64,000 nucleotides of DNA, from NCBI RefSeq assembly GCF_002813445.1, contig NZ_PHHD01000001.1, positions 6,014,001-6,078,000 of the forward strand, in the 5' to 3' direction. A model generated the notes under the pieces. It had not been told where the DNA came from and made no database searches. It saw only the letters and a program-made list of their open reading frames with translations. How positions within the stretch are numbered: position 1 is the first letter of the stretch; each line of letters starts with the position of its first letter. Source of the stretch: Pseudomonas tolaasii NCPPB 2192 (GTDB lineage: Bacteria > Pseudomonadota > Gammaproteobacteria > Pseudomonadales > Pseudomonadaceae). The position numbers and the translations under genes were made by a program. This document shows positions 34,990-44,079 of the stretch, in pieces.

Positions 34990-35849
34990 TTACGTTAGGC
35001 CGAAAAAATTCAACGACTGATGGAGCTGAAGTATGTACGCATTGACTAGTACAATATCGCCCAAGCCCATTGCCCCTTCATGTATGCGCCTTACTGCAAT
35101 CAGCATTATGAAAATTAGGCCGGTGGATATGATGAAGACCTGCCCAATGCTCAAACAAACAAACGTCCACTCATTCCTGGCAGATGCGTCCTCCCGCTTT
35201 CTCAACGCAGCATCGAGACGCTGAGCCTCATGATCTTCTGCGCCGAAGTATTTCACCGTCTCGAAATTTAGAAGACTATCAATTGATTTGCTGCTGGATT
35301 CAGCGCTCGCCTCGTTGAGCGCGCGACGGAAACGAGTGCACCACGCGCTAATGGAAATTGTAAACCCTGCGTAGGCAGCCACAGTAGCCAAAGTCACCAA
35401 TCTGAAGATCGCACCGAAGAGGTACCAAAGAATGGTTCAGACAAGCACGACCTCGAAGGCGATAGGCACCAGAGAGAACAAGACTGTCGATAGAATGACC
35501 GGGATACAGTGGGTACCCGCTCGATTTAACGCGCTACCCCCTCCCCTGTCTTCCGATCAAGGTGGAATCTGAGACTGAGCTGATGCAGCCTCTTGAAGAT
35601 GCGAAGTCCTGACAAGCGAGTTGCGTTAGCGTTGACACGGACGAATACTGCGGTCCGCAGCTCATCAAAGACGGTAGCCATCAGTCGGCCGCCGCCGTAG
35701 GCGAGTACAAGGCCAACCGGTGTCGCAAGATCCCCCGTGCTTACCTCCAACTTCAAGCGATCGATTTCCCGCAGGAAATTCAACTGTTTTTCCAGTGCTA
35801 AGACCGTCATGACGCTTACCCTTGTGATTCTGCACTCAGCAATACCCAT
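34990..35849 (-). pseudogene. Atm1/HMT-type ABC exporter, membrane-domain remnant
   Basis: Two frames carry parts of the transmembrane domain: VFDELRTAVFVRVNANATRLSGLRIFKRLHQLSLRFHLDRKTGEG (35526-35700 region) and SKSIDSLLNFETVKYFGAEDHEAQRLD (35200-35290 region), the hallmark of Atm1-like half transporters. The intervening segment is frameshifted and the whole ATPase domain is absent. Confidence 0.8.
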
Positions 35850-36316
35850 TCGAAGAGCGTGTAGGTAGGTCCAGGAAGAATAATTTTTATTTGCCTTCCA
35901 ACTAGTAAACAGTTAAACCCAAGCCGTGTCATAAGGAACTATCATGATCATCATTCCTGCCCTGCTGCCAGCACCTTATGTGTTACCAAAAACCGCAGAA
36001 ACCGGGAGTTGCCCGGGGGCGAAAGCAGTTGCCGCTGATTTTCCGGCGCTGTTGAAGGAACAATGCCAGCTTACTTCGGCGAGCGTCGACGTCCACAGCG
36101 CACCCCGAGACGACATCGGACACGCCAACACGTGTAAGAACGCCTATATTCTCGGTATTCCTTTCGAATGCAGAGTGCCCGCTTCCCTTAATGCCTTGGC
36201 GCAGCCCGCAAGCGTGCTCACCTGGATACAGACTGACGTGGCTCGAACGTCGGCGCAGCCGCCCCGGGCCCGGCCTTCTTATAAGCCCGAACCCGTGCTC
36301 TCTGACTTCAATCTTT
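35850..36316. other. Unrecognised stretch
   Basis: A 135-codon plus-strand ORF (35944-36351) has no family features and unusual composition. I do not call it as a gene. Confidence 0.3.
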
Positions 36317-36550
36317 TTAAAGGAAGAGCCTGTCGAACAGGGGCTCAGTGATCACACCGAAGACTTCTGGATCGCCATAGGCGCGCGCCGAAAGCATGGC
36401 GCCATGGACCGCTGCCATGAACATCTCTGCTTCGGCACGCGCATCACTGGACAACACCAATACTCCCTGTTTTGCCCCTCGCTCTAGTACAGAGGTTATC
36501 CAGGCCGAAAGCGAGCGAAAATGGGCCCGCACCTCCAAAACCACGTCTTG
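36317..36550 (-). pseudogene. TetR-family regulator, C-terminal remnant
   Basis: The minus-strand frame ends with EAEMFMAAVHGAMLSARAYG and EPLFDRLFL, typical of the ligand domain of AcuR/NemR-like TetR proteins. Upstream the frame runs into the IS66 fragment at about 36551, so the DNA-binding half was removed by that event. Confidence 0.7.
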
Positions 36551-37125
36551 AGGCATCACCGAGATCGGCTGCATGGCACACGCATGCCGTAAGTTCTTCG
36601 AACTGCATGCGGCAAACAAAAGCCAACTGGCTGAACAGGCACTTCACTCAGTCGGCGGCCTGTACGAGATCGAGCGGCAAGCCAAAGACATGGACGATGA
36701 AGAACGCAGGCGATTACGTCAGGAAATAACGGTGCCCATTGCAGCAAAGTTGCATGAGTGGATGCTGGTTCAGCGCGAGCTTGTGCCAGAAGGCTCAGCG
36801 ACGGCCAAGACTTTGGATTACAGCTTGAAACGCAGGGTAGCGCTAACGCGCTACCTGGATGATGGTGCTGTGCCCATCGACAATAACCCGGTCGAAAACA
36901 CGATCAGGACATGGGCGCTTGGGCGCTCCAATTGATTGGTTGTTTGCCGGATCTCTGCGCAGCGGCAAACGAGCGGCCGCGATCATGAGTTTGATCCAGT
37001 CGGCGCGGCTCAACGGGCATGATCCATATGCTTACTTGAAAGACGCTGTGGCTCGACTGCCAACACAGCGTGCAAGTGACATCGCCGAGCTGCTGCCGCA
37101 TAAATGGGCTCCTCAGGTGATGTAA
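36551..37125 (+). pseudogene. tnpC: IS66-family transposase remnant 2
   Basis: The C-terminal half of TnpC, homologous to but clearly different from remnant 1 (CMAHACRKFFELHAANKSQ, then PIDNNPVENTIRTWALGRSN). A small indel near 36930 shifts the frame before FAGSLRSGKRAAAIMSLIQS. Only the last 190 or so residues remain. Confidence 0.88.
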
Positions 37126-37264
37126 ATCTGAATGCATCCTCTTGGACGAGCCGTCAGTTGCATTGAACTACGAGGGTAAACGTTGATTAGGGGGTTTACT
37201 TCAAAGGGGATTCAATATAATTTTAAATTGTGCGCACACTAACCGTTGTGCCCCTTGATATTAA
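37126..37264. promoter_or_regulatory. Putative valS promoter region
   Basis: A perfect TATAAT at 37216-37221 in an AT-rich stretch, about 60 bases before the start region of the synthetase. A TTTACT lies about 15 bases before it. No attenuator or T-box-like structure seen. Confidence 0.45.
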
Positions 37265-39823
37265 ATAGGAGGATGCTATGTCACCGTTAAACGTGATGAA
37301 GTTCTAAACGATCAAGCTGTCACCCCCTCTCTCGAAAATCTTGAAACACGCTGGTCTCAACGTTGGCAGCTCGAAGGCACTTACGCCTTTGACCACGCAG
37401 CCCAACGCGACGCCGTGTTCTCAATTGATACGCCCCCGCCGACGGCTTCAGGCTCGCTGCATGTCGGCCATGTCTTCAGCTATACCCACACAGATATCAT
37501 CGCTCGATTCCAGCGTATGCGAGGCAAGGCTGTGTTCTATCCCATGGGATGGGACGACAACGGATTGCCTACCGAACGCAGGGTCGAGAATTTCTATGGG
37601 GTACGCTGCGACTCGCTGGCAGCCTATCAGCCTGGTTTCAGGCCATCTGAGCCCGCTCCTTTAAAGCGAGGTGACTTTACTGTCATCAGTAGGCGCAACT
37701 TCATCGAGTTGTGTCACGAACTGACAGCTATTGATGAGCAAGCATTCCGTGCACTCTTCGTGCAACTGGGCTTGTCCGTTGATTGGAGCCTTTCATATGC
37801 CACCATTGATGAGCGCTCCCAACGAGTAAGTCAGCGCGCTTTACTTCGTAACTATCAGCGTGGCGAACTTTATAGCCAGGAAGCGCCTTGCCTGTGGGAT
37901 GTAACGTTTCAGACAGCCGTGGCTCAAGCAGAGCTTGAAGAGCGCGAGGTCGATGGTGCATATCACGAACTCGTCTTTGAATCAGCGGATGGTGGTGCAT
38001 TGAAGGTTGCTACCACTCGGCCTGAGCTACTGATGGCATGCGTGGCGCTGGTAGCTCACCCGGACGACGTTCGCTATCAGGAGCAGTTCGGGCAATCCAT
38101 GCGCTTGCCGATTTTTGACTTTGAGGTACCGCTGCTGGCACACCCTTTGGGTGATCCTGATAAGGGCACCGGCTTGGTCATGGTCTGCACCTTTGGCGAT
38201 CTTACCGATGTGATTTGGTGGCGGGAATTGCAGTTGCCAACGCGATCGATACTGGGAAAAGATGGGCGCCTGTTGCTTGAGACGCCTTCCTGGTTGACGA
38301 CACCCCGTAGCCAGCAAGCCTATGCAGGCTTGGCCGGCCGTAATTTGTCTCAGGTTCGTACACTGCTCGTGTCGATGCTGCGCGACTGCAGCGCCATGCA
38401 AGATGAGCCACGACCGATTCGACACTTTGTAAAGTTTTTCGAAAAAGGTGACCGACCTTTGGAAGTTCTCGCCACTCGGCAGTGGTACTTGCGCAATGGC
38501 GGACGCGATATGAGCCTGCGGAACTCGTTACTTACCTCTGGCCAGGCGCTGGACTGGCATCCGCCGCATATGCTCAGGCGTTACGAGCACTGGGTCGGTG
38601 GTTTGAATGGTGATTGGTTAATCAGTCGTCAGCGCATGTTCGGCGTGCCGATACCGTTCTGGTACAGCCTGAACGCACAAAGCGAAGCGCAATACAGCGC
38701 TCCGATTATTGCCTACGAGGAAAGCTTGCCAGTTGATCCGAGCCTGGATACTCCGCCAGGGTATCGGCCAGAACAACGTGGGCAACCGAATGGTTTCATC
38801 GGCGAACAGGACATCATGGATACGTGGGCCACCAGCTCGCTGACGCCTCAAATCGCAGGAGGGTGGGGAGATGACGACGCATTGTTCGCCAAAATATACC
38901 CCATGGATCTCAGGCCTCAAGGTCACGACATAATCCGCACTTGGCTATTCTCAACTTTGGTACGCAGCCATTTTGAACACCGTTGCGTGCCATGGCGTAA
39001 TGTCGCGCTCTCTGGGTGGATTCTTGATCCTGACCGTAAAAAAATGTCTAAATCCAAGGGTAACGTGGTGACCCCTCAAGACTTGCTCGACCAGCATGGA
39101 AGTGACGGCGTGCGCTACTGGGCAGCCTCAGCGCGGCTCGGCAGTGATACAGCCTTTGAGGAACAGCAGATGAAGATCGGCCGCCGTTTGGCCGTCAAGC
39201 TGTTCAATCTATCAAAGTTGGTTCAAGGTTTTGCGAAGGATGACAACGGAGATATCGACCAACCGCTGGATCAGGCCATGCTTAAACGCTTGGACTGCGT
39301 AGTCCAGGACGCTACGTTCGCCCTTGAGGCGTACGACTATAGCGTGGCGCTCTCGCGTATCGAAGGGTTCTTTTGGTGGTTTTGCGATGACTACGTCGAG
39401 TTGGTCAAGCGTCGCGCCTATCGACCAGAAGACCATTCGGCCCGTAATGCTCTTGCACATGCACTGAGCGTGCAACAGCGACTGTTTGCGCCATTTCTGC
39501 CATTTGTGTGCGAGGAAGTATGGCAATTTTGGAATTGCGGCTCAGTGCACAATGCGTCTTGGCCGCAAGGGGATGCTTCTCCTGACGCGTCTAGTGAAAG
39601 CTTATTGATGAGTGTTAGTGCCGTGCTATCCGCGATTCGCAAAGCAAAATCTGACAGCCGCCAATCCATGAAGGCTCCGGTAGCACGTGTTGAACTGGTT
39701 GACAGTGCTGCGCGGCTTGAAGTGATAAAAGGCGTTCGCCAAGACTTGATCGAAGCAGGTCAGGTTGAGGCTTTGGTGTTTATAGAGGGAACTGAGCAGC
39801 AGGTCGGTGTATGGCTGAAGTGA
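37265..39823 (+). CDS. valS: Valyl-tRNA synthetase, actinobacterial type, start region disrupted
   Basis: A class I synthetase of 802 residues from GTG 37415. The catalytic HIGH motif is HVGH (residues 16-19 of that frame), the CP1 editing domain has VATTRPELLMACVALVAHPDD, and KMSKS is intact at about residue 543, followed by the anticodon-binding domain. Sequence blocks such as YPMGWDDNGLPTERRVENF are the actinobacterial form, not the form of Pseudomonas housekeeping ValS, and the C-terminal coiled coil is absent. About 50 conserved codons lie in frame upstream (to 37265) without a start codon. AGGAGG plus ATG at 37278 is one frame off, implying an indel next to the start. If expressed it charges tRNA-Val. 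Confidence 0.85.
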   Translation: MGGCYVTVKRDEVLNDQAVTPSLENLETRWSQRWQLEGTYAFDHAAQRDAVFSIDTPPPTASGSLHVGHVFSYTHTDIIARFQRMRGKAVFYPMGWDDNGLPTERRVENFYGVRCDSLAAYQPGFRPSEPAPLKRGDFTVISRRNFIELCHELTAIDEQAFRALFVQLGLSVDWSLSYATIDERSQRVSQRALLRNYQRGELYSQEAPCLWDVTFQTAVAQAELEEREVDGAYHELVFESADGGALKVATTRPELLMACVALVAHPDDVRYQEQFGQSMRLPIFDFEVPLLAHPLGDPDKGTGLVMVCTFGDLTDVIWWRELQLPTRSILGKDGRLLLETPSWLTTPRSQQAYAGLAGRNLSQVRTLLVSMLRDCSAMQDEPRPIRHFVKFFEKGDRPLEVLATRQWYLRNGGRDMSLRNSLLTSGQALDWHPPHMLRRYEHWVGGLNGDWLISRQRMFGVPIPFWYSLNAQSEAQYSAPIIAYEESLPVDPSLDTPPGYRPEQRGQPNGFIGEQDIMDTWATSSLTPQIAGGWGDDDALFAKIYPMDLRPQGHDIIRTWLFSTLVRSHFEHRCVPWRNVALSGWILDPDRKKMSKSKGNVVTPQDLLDQHGSDGVRYWAASARLGSDTAFEEQQMKIGRRLAVKLFNLSKLVQGFAKDDNGDIDQPLDQAMLKRLDCVVQDATFALEAYDYSVALSRIEGFFWWFCDDYVELVKRRAYRPEDHSARNALAHALSVQQRLFAPFLPFVCEEVWQFWNCGSVHNASWPQGDASPDASSESLLMSVSAVLSAIRKAKSDSRQSMKAPVARVELVDSAARLEVIKGVRQDLIEAGQVEALVFIEGTEQQVGVWLK

Positions 39824-40023
39824 CGCATACTTAAAGGCAAGTCTATTCGCGGGGCGATCAAGGAGATCGCTTCGCGTGCACGTGTATAGTCGTCCATCAA
39901 ACACTTGGTTCATATACCAAACAGAAGATATGCCGTAGTGGTTTGACCTGCAACCAGATCTCATTCCGTCAGGCATCTCAGTAGTTAGAGCTCCTACCTG
40001 CCTAGATTGCTGCCGTCAAAGTT
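39824..40023. other. Intergenic after valS
   Basis: No hairpin terminator or gene clearly recognised. Confidence 0.3.
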
Positions 40024-40450
40024 ATCGCGTTGGGTGGGTTTACCAACCGCTTACCCCACAGACCCGTAGGTGCTGAACTACCGCATACGGCTCCTGCCTT
40101 GGATGGGTGACGCGAAACGATCCTCAGGGTAAGGATGTGCACTCTTAGGGCTCGGCATATTGAGGTCAGCAAAGCGTCCAAGACGTGACCATTGAAGCCG
40201 ATGACGCTGACTGCGACGCTTGTAGGCTTGCCGCTAGAGACGACACACTGCCAGACGAAAACCGCCAAGACATATCAGTTTTCCGGCACCGCGTGGTAAT
40301 TGAAGTAACCGCTTATCACACGTTTTAGCCATCGCCCTTGAATCCGGATAAGGTCATGACGCCGGCGACTCAACTCCTCACGGATCGCAAGAAGGGTCGC
40401 ACGCATACACTTTTTGACAGTCAGTGGCAGTACTTGCATACCATGGCGAA
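40024..40450 (-). pseudogene. Group II intron reverse transcriptase/maturase, C-terminal remnant
   Basis: On the minus strand one frame reads TVKKCMRATLLAIREELSRR and RWLKRVISGYFNYHAVPEN, the maturase (domain X) signature. Other frames continue with KRRSQRH and HPYPEDRFASPIQGRSRMR. A GGAGCCGTATGCGG stretch near 40085-40098, as found at the end of such introns, follows. Frameshifts and a stop after VPEN show it is dead. Confidence 0.72.
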
Positions 40451-40729
40451 AAAGGCGGTGTTAACGATCCACCTCGACTCAGCCAGCCCCCCGCATCGTT
40501 TTCCATCCTGCCGAGGCTTTTTCCTCACGCCCAATCCCTCCTAATGCCAATCGTCCGGCACCTCAAACAAACATATTGTGATCTGTAATAACACTAGCTA
40601 GCAAGATCCACACGTCACCCGACTTTGTTCCCTTGTATCTGCCAGCAACGCCGGAGGTAGCCAGGGCAATGATGATGGCGAGAGCGAAGTCACAACTCAG
40701 AATCACAAATAAAAGAAGTTGGAAACAAC
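40451..40729. other. Unrecognised stretch
   Basis: No gene, repeat or RNA recognised. Confidence 0.3.
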
Positions 40730-41080
40730 TTGAGTACTACATCATCCGCTGCCGCTGGTCGCGAACCTGTCGCTGTTGTAGGTGCAGGCCTGATCGGTAG
40801 AGCTTGGGCAATTGTGTTTGCTCGCGCAGGGCACCCTGTACGTTTGCACGACATGGATGAGCAAGCCGTGGCAAGCAGCCACGGCTATATCGAGGCCAGA
40901 TTGAATGAGCTCGCTGAATTCGATCTACTGAATGACACCCGTCCACCGTGCTGGAGCGCATTACCTGCGTTGCGGATCTGGGTGAGGCGTTACGGGACTC
41001 TGTTCTCATGCAAGAAAACGTGCGAGAAACCGTCGAGGCTAAGATCGACATCTTCTCTCGCATGGACGCCTTAGCTCCAA
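40730..41080 (+). pseudogene. 3-hydroxyacyl-CoA dehydrogenase-like protein, N-terminal remnant
   Basis: The Rossmann start VAVVGAGLIGRAWAIVFARAG is followed by YIEARLNELAEFDLL. A frameshift near 40940 shifts to VLERITCVADLGEALRDSVLMQENV and EAKIDIFSRMDALAP. It ends where the IS3 element begins, and the missing C-terminal half does not reappear on the other side. The family includes hydroxybutyryl-CoA and carnitine dehydrogenases. The apparent start is TTG at 40730. Confidence 0.78.
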
Positions 41081-42308
41081 TGAATCGCCCCGGATTCTCT
41101 AGATACCTTGCAAGTTCATTACGTAACGCTTTTCAAACTCTACCGGCGACAGCTTATTGTTGAAACCATAACGACGTTTTGCGTTGTAGTACATCTCGAT
41201 GTAATCGAACACATCGCTACGAGCATCCTCCTGCGTGGTGTAAGTTTTTCGTTTGATCCGCTCCCGCTTTAGAAGCTGAAAAAAGCTTTCGGCCACGGCA
41301 TTGTCATGGCAGTTGCCACGACGACTCATGTTGGCGACTAAGTTGTTCGCCTTCAAAAAGCTGCGCCAATCGGAGCTACTGTATTAGCTGCCCTGGTCGC
41401 TGTGAACCATCACTTCCTGCTTCGGCTTTCGTCTCCAAACCGCCATCAATAACGCATCAATGGCCAAATCACTGGTCATTTGCGACTTCATTGACCAGCC
41501 AACGACCTGACGAGAAAACAGATCCAGCACCACAGCCAAATACAGCCAGCCTTCATGCGTACGAATGTAAGTGATGTCGGTGACCCAAACCTTGTTGGGT
41601 TCCACGACATCGAACTGGCGCTTCAGCAAATTGGGTGAAGTGACCGGTGGCTTACCGCCGTATTTTCCAGGGGGACGTCGATACCCTGTCTGAGAGCGCA
41701 GCCCTTCAAGACGCATCAGTCTTGCCACACGATGGCGGCCACACACTTCACCCACTTCGCGCAGATCGTCATGGATTTTTGCGATAGCCATAAACGCCGC
41801 CACTTTCCAGCCATGAATGCTTGATCAAACCCAGCAGTCGCTGGTCGTCTTTGGCGCATGAAGATTGCGGTTCAGACAACCAGGCGTAATAACCACTGGG
41901 ATGGACTTTCAGCGTCTGGCAAAGCCGTCGAATGGAGTTCGCCCGCGCGCAGCGTGATAAAGGCGTACTTCAGCCGCACTCCTTGGCAAAGTACGCGGCG
42001 GCCTTTTTAAGATGTCTCGCTCTTCAGTGACACGCTTGAGTTCCGCTCGCAGGCGACGCAGTTCAGCGTACTGATCATCATCCTGCTGGCGCTCCTCTTG
42101 AAATTTGCTGTAGCGCTTTATCCAGGCATGGAGGCTGTGCGCCGACACGCCAAGACGGGCCGCCACATCGGCGACGGCTAGCCTCTTTTCGGTCACTTGA
42201 TTGACCGCTTGGATTTTGAATTCTCGGGGTAACGTGGGTTGTTCATGGCACCTCCTGATTGGCCTCAGTTTAAGGCAAAGAGGTGTCTAGGAAACTCGGG
42301 GCGATTCA
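41081..42308 (-). mobile_element. IS3-family insertion sequence (degenerate)
   Basis: 1,228 bp bounded by imperfect inverted repeats of about 28 bp (outer ends TGAATCGCCCCGG and CGGGGCGATTCA). OrfA is frame-disrupted (41909-42196). OrfB carries the integrase core VWVTDITYIRTHEGWLYLAV and the RGNCHDNAVAESFF end. One nonsense codon (TAA near 41381, in place of Gln in SDQGSQ) and frameshifts make it inactive. No target duplication is seen (CAA versus ATC), so flanks were rearranged after insertion. Confidence 0.85.
41099..42196 (-). pseudogene. IS3-family transposase genes orfA and orfB (broken)
   Basis: OrfA has the KRLAVADVAARLGVSAHSLH helix-turn-helix near its start (42100-42190). OrfB pieces at 41384-41803 and 41099-41356 together give the DDE core (Asp in DITYI, Asp in VVLDLFS, Glu in AVAESFF). 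They are separated by the stop codon noted for the element. Confidence 0.85.
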
Positions 42309-42676
42309 ATCCGTCGTCGACGACGAATCACAGAAGATGAAGATTCCAGGCCCCAGGATGACTCGCCGCAAGCCTGCTGCGGGCATGGCATTGAAGAAAT
42401 TGGACAACCTGGTTGAGGTCCTCGGCTTAGCACGCTCCGTTTTAAAAGCGACTATCCAATCCTGTTCGCCTGGGTGTACCGGTAGAGGCTCAGTCTGTGC
42501 TGGCAGTCCTCCCGAACTTGTAATTACCCCGCCATGCTCGGAGTGAATCGACACCTGAAAGAACGCATGCCCGATCTGATCGTTGGCCAACTCAAAAGCT
42601 GTCTGGAGCAGTAGCGCTGCACACGGAAATCCATCGTTAATAATATATCGAATGTACTTCACACGTTGTTCAGCCG
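42309..42676. other. Unrecognised stretch with one open minus-strand frame
   Basis: A minus-strand frame across 42306-42680 is open and includes FPCAALLLQTAFELANDQIG, but I recognise no family and see no start. It may be a further remnant. Confidence 0.3.
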
Positions 42677-43244
42677 AAGAAGGTGGGGAAGACGACGAAC
42701 TCAAACTGCTCAAGAACGTCTTGGTCACGTTCGACCTTGGCGCGCAGGATGGTCCCTTCCCATGCACTGACCGGAAAGCTAACGACCGCCTCTGCAGGTG
42801 CAGGGGACTTCAGTTTTCCGGCCCCGCCGGCCTGTTGAATACAGGTCGCGAGCGCATCAGTCCAAGCCTTGTACATGCCTTTCAGTCGCGCCCTGACGTC
42901 GTCATTGCGCGCCATCTCAGCACTGAAGTTACCAATCAGGCATCCCTTCTGAAATTCTTGGGCGACCACCATGTCGGCGTATGCCTTTAAGTGATCACGC
43001 AGACGCACACTGGATCGACCGAAGGGTCCAGAAGACGCGCACGGCGTTCCGCCCCGCCTTCCCAAAAACGCTCCAGCACAAAGAGTGCAAGCGCTTCCTT
43101 GCTCTCAAAGTGGTTGTAGAAAGAGCCCTTGGGTACGCCGGCTGCGCGGGTGATGTCTTGCACTGCACAGCCGTTGAAACCGCTCAGGTGAAGCGTCTCA
43201 AGCCCTGCATCAATCAGTTGTTTACGAACACTATGTCTTGCCAT
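42677..43244 (-). pseudogene. TetR-family regulator, frameshifted
   Basis: An N-terminal helix-turn-helix (CAVQDITRAAGVPKGSFYNH) is intact in the frame from 43244. Near 43010 the frame shifts to continue as LRDHLKAYADMVVAQEFQKG and EGTILRAKVERDQDVLEQFE. NemR/AcrR-like regulators of this type control the NADPH-dependent reductases that follow here, which are also broken. Confidence 0.85.
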
Positions 43245-43330
43245 GGGAGATACGCCTATCGAGCCTGAATAATATGACCAGTCATCTCCAAGTCAAGCTG
43301 AACCCGTCTGACTTACGTCGGGCGTAAAAA

Positions 43331-43370
43331 CCCACTGGCAACACCATCCCCATGTTGCCGCCAGTGGGGC
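43331..43370 (-). terminator. Hairpin after the NmrA-like pseudogene
   Basis: CCCACTGGC...GCCAGTGGG with an extended stem, just past the stop of the minus-strand gene. Confidence 0.6.
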
Positions 43371-43375
43371 ATTGC

Positions 43376-44028
43376 CTAGTAGCCGATGGTGAACCGTGCG
43401 CGCTCGTGCTCAGGATGTTCCAGTTCATTCACCACAGCGATTGCGTAGTCCTCAAAATAGATCCAACAGCGACCCATGCCATCCTGGATGACATCGTCTT
43501 TACCCAAGCGATACGGCCCGGTGCGCACACCTGGCTCGATCAACATCGCAGGACTGAAGTAGGTGCAGTTTATGTCGGACTCACGCAGCACCTTAAAGGT
43601 TTTGACGTGCGAGGATGCAATCGGAACATACTATTGCGGCCAGTGCCCCGACTCCAGCACGGTTACCCCAGGTTTGAACCAAAGCGAGCCGGCGCCGCCT
43701 GCAACCAGCACCTGCGGGACCTTGGCGATCTCAACGGCTTTGATAACTAGCTCAGTGACGCTGACCAGTTCGTCGGTATAGGACAAATCAGAGAAATAGC
43801 GCTGATCTTCCTTGTATGGACCGTAGGCGCTTACAACCGCGTCAAAGCCAGAAATGATGTCGGCCAGGCGATCGGCGTTACTCAGGCCGTTTTTTTTATA
43901 GTGTTGATGCTGCTGGGCAGCTTTTCTGGCCTGCGGGCGACGGCGGTGACATCGTGGCCGCGGCTCAACAACTCGCTGATGACAGTGCGGCCAATCCGGC
44001 CGGTGGCGGCAAGAACTACAACTTTCAT
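43376..44028 (-). pseudogene. NmrA/YwnB-like NAD(P)-binding protein, broken
   Basis: Starts MKVVVLAATGRIGRTVISEL. A frameshift at the T-run 43889-43895 and an amber codon near 43634 interrupt a frame that ends ERARFTIGY. The C-terminal 71 residues remain open. It is probably a NAD(P)H-dependent reductase of the atypical SDR5 type, part of a decayed TetR-SDR-OYE group. Confidence 0.82.
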
Positions 44029-44079
44029 ATTAAAAAGCCTCCAAGTATGAGGACGACAAGGTGCAGTGATCGCAGCACT

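Noticed and set aside
35944..36351. 135-codon plus-strand ORF
   Set aside because: No start signal, no family features and a Cys/Pro-rich unstructured composition; it lies between remnants.
40338..40544. 68-codon plus-strand ORF
   Set aside because: It is antisense to the maturase remnant and has no features.
42283..42546. 87-codon plus-strand ORF after the IS3 element
   Set aside because: It starts inside the IS inverted repeat and has no family features.
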